Shown in pieces: positions 15,423 to 18,116 of a stretch of DNA of 18,116 nt. Position numbers and translations under genes: made by a program. Source of the stretch: Desulfobacteraceae bacterium (GTDB lineage: Bacteria > Desulfobacterota > Desulfobacteria > Desulfobacterales > UBA11574); contig JAOUGB010000007.1 in assembly GCA_029857875.1 (NCBI GenBank), positions 1 to 18,116 on the forward strand. Reading direction: 5' to 3'. The notes under the pieces were generated by a model. The model was given only the letters and a program-made list of their open reading frames with translations, was not told the origin of the DNA and made no database searches. The first letter of the stretch is position 1; the number at the start of each line of letters is the position of its first letter.

Positions 15423-15938
15423 CTACATTGCTTCATCAAACTCATCTCTGTATCTTACAATCCCAGAAACTCCTTTCATTACTGAATCTTTAAGAATCAT
15501 TGCCATAAATGCTTCATCTGGGATACCTTTCCATTGACTCTTTAAACCATATTTTGATGCTCGTTGAAACCCAAATCGTGGATAATACTTTTCATGGCCA
15601 AGCACGATAACAAACGGGCATGGCGTGTTACGAATAATTCGAAGACCTTCTTTTACAAGAATAGAACCAATCCCCTGATTTTGTAACTCCGGTAATACCG
15701 CCATGGGAGCAAGGCCCATTCCTTCAATAACGCCTTCCTGCGTTTCTATCGTTACGGGACTGAACATAATATGCCCCACTACTTTATTTTTTGAGATTGC
15801 GACAAGTGATAGTATTCTATTACATGATTTACGCAAATTATCGACGATACGCCCCTCTAAAAGTTGTCCAAACGCTTTATCGTTCAACAAGCGAACTTCA
15901 TCAATATCTATAGGTCGCTCAAAACGTACTTCAACCAC
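15423..15938 (-). CDS. YhbS-like GNAT N-acetyltransferase
   Basis: 171 residues of the GNAT fold, closest in style to the YhbS group. Evidence is VVGHIMFSPVTI, GLAPMAVLPELQNQGIGSILV (acetyl-CoA binding Q-N-Q-G-I-G loop), VIVLGHEKYYPRFGF, a strong YhbS-type signature, and FMAMIL near the end. The substrate is unknown; members of this group have been linked to acetylation of small amines, RNA or protein. The start is a GTG at 15938 with AGGA eight bases upstream; the nearby ATG is out of frame. It lies 82 bases upstream of the hybrid kinase on the same strand; co-transcription is possible but unproven. A 0.7 kb structured spacer precedes it. Confidence 0.9.
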   Translation of the reverse strand: MVEVRFERPIDIDEVRLLNDKAFGQLLEGRIVDNLRKSCNRILSLVAISKNKVVGHIMFSPVTIETQEGVIEGMGLAPMAVLPELQNQGIGSILVKEGLRIIRNTPCPFVIVLGHEKYYPRFGFQRASKYGLKSQWKGIPDEAFMAMILKDSVMKGVSGIVRYRDEFDEAM

Positions 15939-16039
15939 TGATTCATTCCTGTTTGATACAATAGTTTATTGTTATTTTAAAATTAAAGGTAGCTTGCCAA
16001 CACCTCAATATCATTTTAATTAAAGATATCGCGAAATTA

Positions 16040-16080
16040 AGCGGTATAGCCGCGTTTCATAAAATCGTTACACGATTTTA
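16040..16080. repeat. Two adjacent hairpins, one a perfect 9-bp palindrome
   Basis: GCGG-TATAG-CCGC (16041-16053) is followed by TAAAATCGT-TAC-ACGATTTTA (16060-16080), a perfect 9-bp stem with a three-base loop. They lie 100-140 bases upstream of the GNAT start on the minus strand. Possible operator or RNA hairpin; no T run on the plus side. Confidence 0.55.
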
Positions 16081-16142
16081 TTCCAGGTAAATGCTGCGTT
16101 TGCCCCCCAACCCTAAACCCCTGCGTGTCGGAGCGAAGCGGA

Positions 16143-16322
16143 GATCCCGGTTTTTTCGGGGTGGAGTGAAACGGAAATTTATCCGCCTCTGGAGGATCCC
16201 GCCTAACGGGGTCCTAACGAAGTGGACTTGTCCGCCGATGCACTGTGGAGGACTTGTCCGCCGATGCACTGTGGAGGACTTGTCCGCCGATCTTTGTGGG
16301 GGAGATCCCGTTATCGGGACCC
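16143..16322. repeat. Hairpin cluster enclosing a 26-bp tandem repeat
   Basis: Three related small hairpins share GATCCCG and CGGG arms: 16143-16163, 16194-16214 and 16303-16322. Between the last two lies a tandem repeat of 26-base units beginning GGACTTGTCCGCCGATG at 16224, 16250 and 16276 (third copy diverges after CCGAT). The block is much richer in G and C than its surroundings and shows no credible ORF. Confidence 0.7.
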
Positions 16323-16656
16323 AGTGAAATTTTTACCCCGCCCGCCCCGCAGGTAGTTTACTATCGTACTGGGATTAAACCGTTCTGTCTTTTTTGTTTT
16401 ACTGGAGCTCTGTAGTGAAGGGCAATGCCCATTTCACCGGGGAACCTTTGAACCCGTAAACGTCTATCTGTATTTTATACTTCTTTAATCACTGATCAAG
16501 AAAATAAACTTAAAATGTTAAGTGCCTGCTCTTCCTGTCCGGAAGGTGCGAGGGAACTCGCATTCCTACCGCGACCTATTACACATGGGAATAAAAATTT
16601 CAACTTTCTTTTCTCAAAAAAGATAAAAAGCAAACCAATGCCAATCGCTATAATAT
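16323..16656. other. Structured non-coding spacer before the riboswitch promoter
   Basis: No gene. It contains hairpins at 16415-16437 (GTGAAGGGCA/TGCCCATTTCAC, imperfect), 16531-16545 (CTTCC/GGAAG) and 16547-16562 (TGCGAG-GGAA-CTCGCA, perfect 6-bp stem with a GNRA-like loop). Confidence 0.45.
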
Positions 16657-16685
16657 TTGACTTCGTCTTCGAAATGTTCTATTAT
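16657..16685 (+). promoter_or_regulatory. Sigma70-type promoter of the riboswitch transcript
   Basis: TTGACT at 16657-16662, a 17-base spacer, then TATTAT at 16680-16685. Predicted transcription start is about 16692, just before the aptamer, which is the spacing expected for a leader riboswitch. Confidence 0.7.
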
Positions 16686-16700
16686 ACTATTTAATAATTT

Positions 16701-16793
16701 CACCAACGAAAGGGCAAAGCTGTCGAAAGGCAGTGACGCAAAGCCACGGGTCAAAAGCTCCAAGGGCCATGATAGCCGGGCTACCGAAGGTAC
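16701..16793 (+). ncRNA. Cyclic di-GMP-I (GEMM-I) riboswitch aptamer
   Basis: The class I c-di-GMP aptamer pattern is clear: AAGGGCAAAGC, then a CTG-t-CGAAAG-g-CAG stem with its GAAA tetraloop (about 16720-16733), the highly conserved GACGCAAAGCC (16735-16745), a second stem starting CACGGGTC, and the tetraloop-receptor side ending GATAGCCGGGCTACCG (about 16771-16786). It matches the known Vibrio Vc2 layout in order and spacing. P1 closure is only partly clear (ACC and CG near 16702-16709 with CG and GGT near 16785-16792). The aptamer lies directly after a promoter and about 110 bases before the start of the beta-barrel gene. Confidence 0.95.
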
Positions 16794-16797
16794 AAGT

Positions 16798-16839
16798 AAA
16801 CGCCTTCATACAATTGGGTACTAAGGCGTTTTCTATTTT
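16798..16839 (+). terminator. Intrinsic terminator of the riboswitch expression platform
   Basis: AAACGCCTT (16798-16806) pairs perfectly with AAGGCGTTT (16823-16831), followed by TTCTATTTT. It sits between aptamer and gene. GAAGG at 16786-16790, part of the aptamer's 3' end, could alternatively pair with CCTTC at 16803-16807 and prevent this stem, giving a plausible switch. Confidence 0.8.
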
Positions 16840-16903
16840 CAGAAGTTCATCGGCAAATGAGCTGACCCCCGTGGTGTATAGCCCAAACAAAAGGGAGGTT
16901 CAC

Positions 16904-17665
16904 GTGAAACGCATATTTTTGCTATTCATCTGTTTTTTAGCTGTTTTTGGTATTGTATTGCCGGTTTCTGCCTTTGAACTGGGCGCTCGAGGATACTACT
17001 GGTTTCCGGAACTGTCCGGCGTTATCCGCGTAGACGATGCCGGTATCGTTGGCACCGAGCTTGATTTGGAAGATGATCTGGGCGTTGACAATGAAAGCTA
17101 TCCGGTTATGGAAGTGTTTGCCGGAATAGGGAAACATCACCTCAGCTTGGCGTTTTACAACCTGGATTATGACGGCGACACCGTTCTTACAAAAGATATT
17201 TATTTTAATGGGGAGCTTTTCCAGGCAAATGAAAGGGTTATCAGTAGTCTGAAGTATGATAATTACGACGTTATGTATAGATATGATTTGATTGATCTGG
17301 AGAACTTTCTGGCCGGCGGTTCTTTGGGATTGGTTGCCAGGCTGATGGTATTTGACGGATCTGCTTCAATCGCTTCAGCAACCGTTACGACCAAAGAGGA
17401 TTTCACCGCACCGATTCCCATGGTAGGTGCCAATTTTCATGTGGGTATATTAAAAGATATTCTAGAAGCCCGGGTGCTGGTAACCGGTATCGGATATAGT
17501 GACAATACGGCTTTTGATGGTCAGGCTGAGATCTCTTTAACGCCGTTCCCGTTTCTGGACATTCACGGCGGCTATCGCTTTTTAAAAATTGATGTCGAGG
17601 AAGATGATGTGAAGCTTGATTTTGATAATTCCGGTTTATACGTGGCGTTAACTGTAAGTTTTTAA
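16904..17665 (+). CDS. Outer-membrane beta-barrel protein under c-di-GMP riboswitch control
   Basis: 253 residues. The GTG at 16904 follows GGGAGG by five bases and opens a Sec signal peptide (VKRIFLLFICFLAVFGIVLP, cleavage after VSA), so the longer upstream frame that runs through the riboswitch is rejected. The mature protein consists of alternating-polarity strands with aromatic girdles (LGARGYYWFPELSG, HHLSLAFYNLDYDG, YDVMYRYDLIDL, LDIHGGYRFLKIDVEE) and ends LYVALTVSF. A terminal Phe is the typical BAM-recognition signature of an outer-membrane barrel. About 8-10 strands fit the length. It is rich in Asp and Glu on the loops. I do not recognise a named family or function. Expression should respond to c-di-GMP, which governs surface attachment and motility, so a surface or matrix role is a reasonable guess. 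It is monocistronic, with a terminator hairpin 43 bases downstream. Confidence 0.88.
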   Translation: MKRIFLLFICFLAVFGIVLPVSAFELGARGYYWFPELSGVIRVDDAGIVGTELDLEDDLGVDNESYPVMEVFAGIGKHHLSLAFYNLDYDGDTVLTKDIYFNGELFQANERVISSLKYDNYDVMYRYDLIDLENFLAGGSLGLVARLMVFDGSASIASATVTTKEDFTAPIPMVGANFHVGILKDILEARVLVTGIGYSDNTAFDGQAEISLTPFPFLDIHGGYRFLKIDVEEDDVKLDFDNSGLYVALTVSF

Positions 17666-17708
17666 TATAATTTTAGCCTGATAACCTGATAATCTGATAG
17701 AGGATTTA

Positions 17709-17747
17709 TAAGCCCGTATGTGAAGCAATATTTCACACACGGGCTTA
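17709..17747 (+). terminator. Terminator hairpin after the beta-barrel gene
   Basis: TAAGCCCGTATGTGAA (17709-17724) pairs with TTCACACACGGGCTTA (17732-17747), one mismatch, seven-base loop. The stem is strong but the T tract after it is poor (AATTATTTG). Confidence 0.7.
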
Positions 17748-18055
17748 ATTATTTGAAATCATGCCATATGTTAAGGTAGTCAAGCCGAGTTATTCTGAAT
17801 TTTGATGAAAATCATTTGATTCAAGGAACATCCACAGTTTATCAGTGCTGAAATCTTTGGTTCTTACAAATGAAAACAAAATAGCCATAAAATAACAATA
17901 AAGAATTAGAACATATTTGCCCTGTAATACAAATAACAATCTTAATCATTGGATATGTTATCTTTCCAGCAAACCAAATATTAGTAAATGACAGATATCT
18001 CAATATCATTTTTTTTAATTCATGCAAAAGCTAAATTTGCTCCTGACAGCCTCTT
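17748..18055. other. AT-rich spacer without gene
   Basis: A minus-strand frame at 17842-18027 starts with TTG, has no ribosome binding site and reads as random hydrophobic sequence, so it is not called. Nothing else was seen. Confidence 0.4.
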
Positions 18056-18115
18056 TTAATCAAAAATAAAGGTATGCCCCCTACCCCTTTCGTCCACACC
18101 CAGGCTGATGGAAAC
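18056..18115 (-). CDS. Possible 3' end of a gene entering from the right edge
   Basis: Nineteen open codons end in a TAA at 18058-18056 and read VSISLGVDERGRGHTFIFD, which looks protein-like but is too short to identify. Whether a gene really lies beyond the window cannot be judged here. Confidence 0.25.
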   Translation of the reverse strand, partial: VSISLGVDERGRGHTFIFD

Positions 18116-18116
18116 T

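Noticed and set aside
16224..16300. CRISPR array from the 26-bp repeats
   Set aside because: The copies are directly tandem without variable spacers and no cas gene is present.
16091..16327. Plus-strand 78-codon ORF across the tandem repeats
   Set aside because: Its sequence is simply the 26-bp repeat and hairpins in translation; no ribosome site.
16733..16903. N-terminal extension of the beta-barrel gene in the same frame
   Set aside because: It would translate through the riboswitch and its terminator; the GTG at 16904 has a strong ribosome site and opens a signal peptide.
17842..18027. 61-codon minus-strand ORF
   Set aside because: TTG start, no ribosome site, AT-driven random hydrophobic sequence.

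Overview
The window looks like chromosomal DNA of an anaerobic Gram-negative bacterium, most likely a sulfate-reducer-type member of the Desulfobacterota. This is inference: the evidence is many Sec and Tat exported proteins, five lipoprotein signal peptides, a predicted outer-membrane beta-barrel, a PAS-rich hybrid kinase whose N-terminus is of a style common in Desulfobacteraceae, a c-di-GMP riboswitch, and spacers full of dispersed palindromic repeats. There is no rRNA, tRNA, CRISPR array, intact transposase or recognisable prophage.

Layout. Almost every gene is on the minus strand. From left to right: a truncated phospholipase D-like lipoprotein (118-612); a Tat-exported SagB-type nitroreductase (743-1483) just downstream of an FMN-binding lipoprotein gene broken by one in-frame TAA (1588-1944); a DEAD-box RNA helicase (2451-4103) with a terminator-like hairpin in its leader and related short repeats on both sides; a YdjM-family membrane protein (4448-4990); a 0.5 kb spacer with a 37-bp palindrome and a 196-bp hairpin element; MscL (5509-5964); an M20 peptidase/deacylase and a GNAT acetyltransferase in tandem (6513-8180); an orphan amino-acid-type solute-binding protein (8423-9223); a 31-residue very basic protein (9510-9605); a frameshifted lipoprotein (9859-10274); a two-gene lipoprotein operon of a double-VOC protein and a His/Pro/Arg repeat protein (10626-11821); an HDOD protein (11961-12815); a PAS-PAS-PAS hybrid histidine kinase broken by a one-base frameshift (12987-15340); and a YhbS-like GNAT (15423-15938). 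A 0.7 kb spacer of hairpins and a 26-bp tandem repeat follows. Then comes the only clear plus-strand unit: a sigma70-type promoter, a GEMM-I cyclic di-GMP riboswitch, an intrinsic terminator and a 253-residue outer-membrane beta-barrel protein (16657-17747).

How the parts relate. The clearest regulatory circuit is the riboswitch unit: c-di-GMP binding in the leader should decide whether transcription passes the terminator into the beta-barrel gene. The kinase and HDOD genes are adjacent signalling genes but have no visible physical link to that circuit. The nitroreductase and FMN-binding lipoprotein look like a small extracytoplasmic flavin redox pair, one member of which is now broken.

Four genes show disruption or truncation: one nonsense codon, two one-base frameshifts, and one loss of the catalytic region. 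Either this stretch is decaying or the assembly carries base errors; the reads must decide. I found no gene cluster that amounts to a clearly new system. The best leads are the riboswitch-controlled beta-barrel, the repeat families in the spacers, and the small basic protein with its structured leader.
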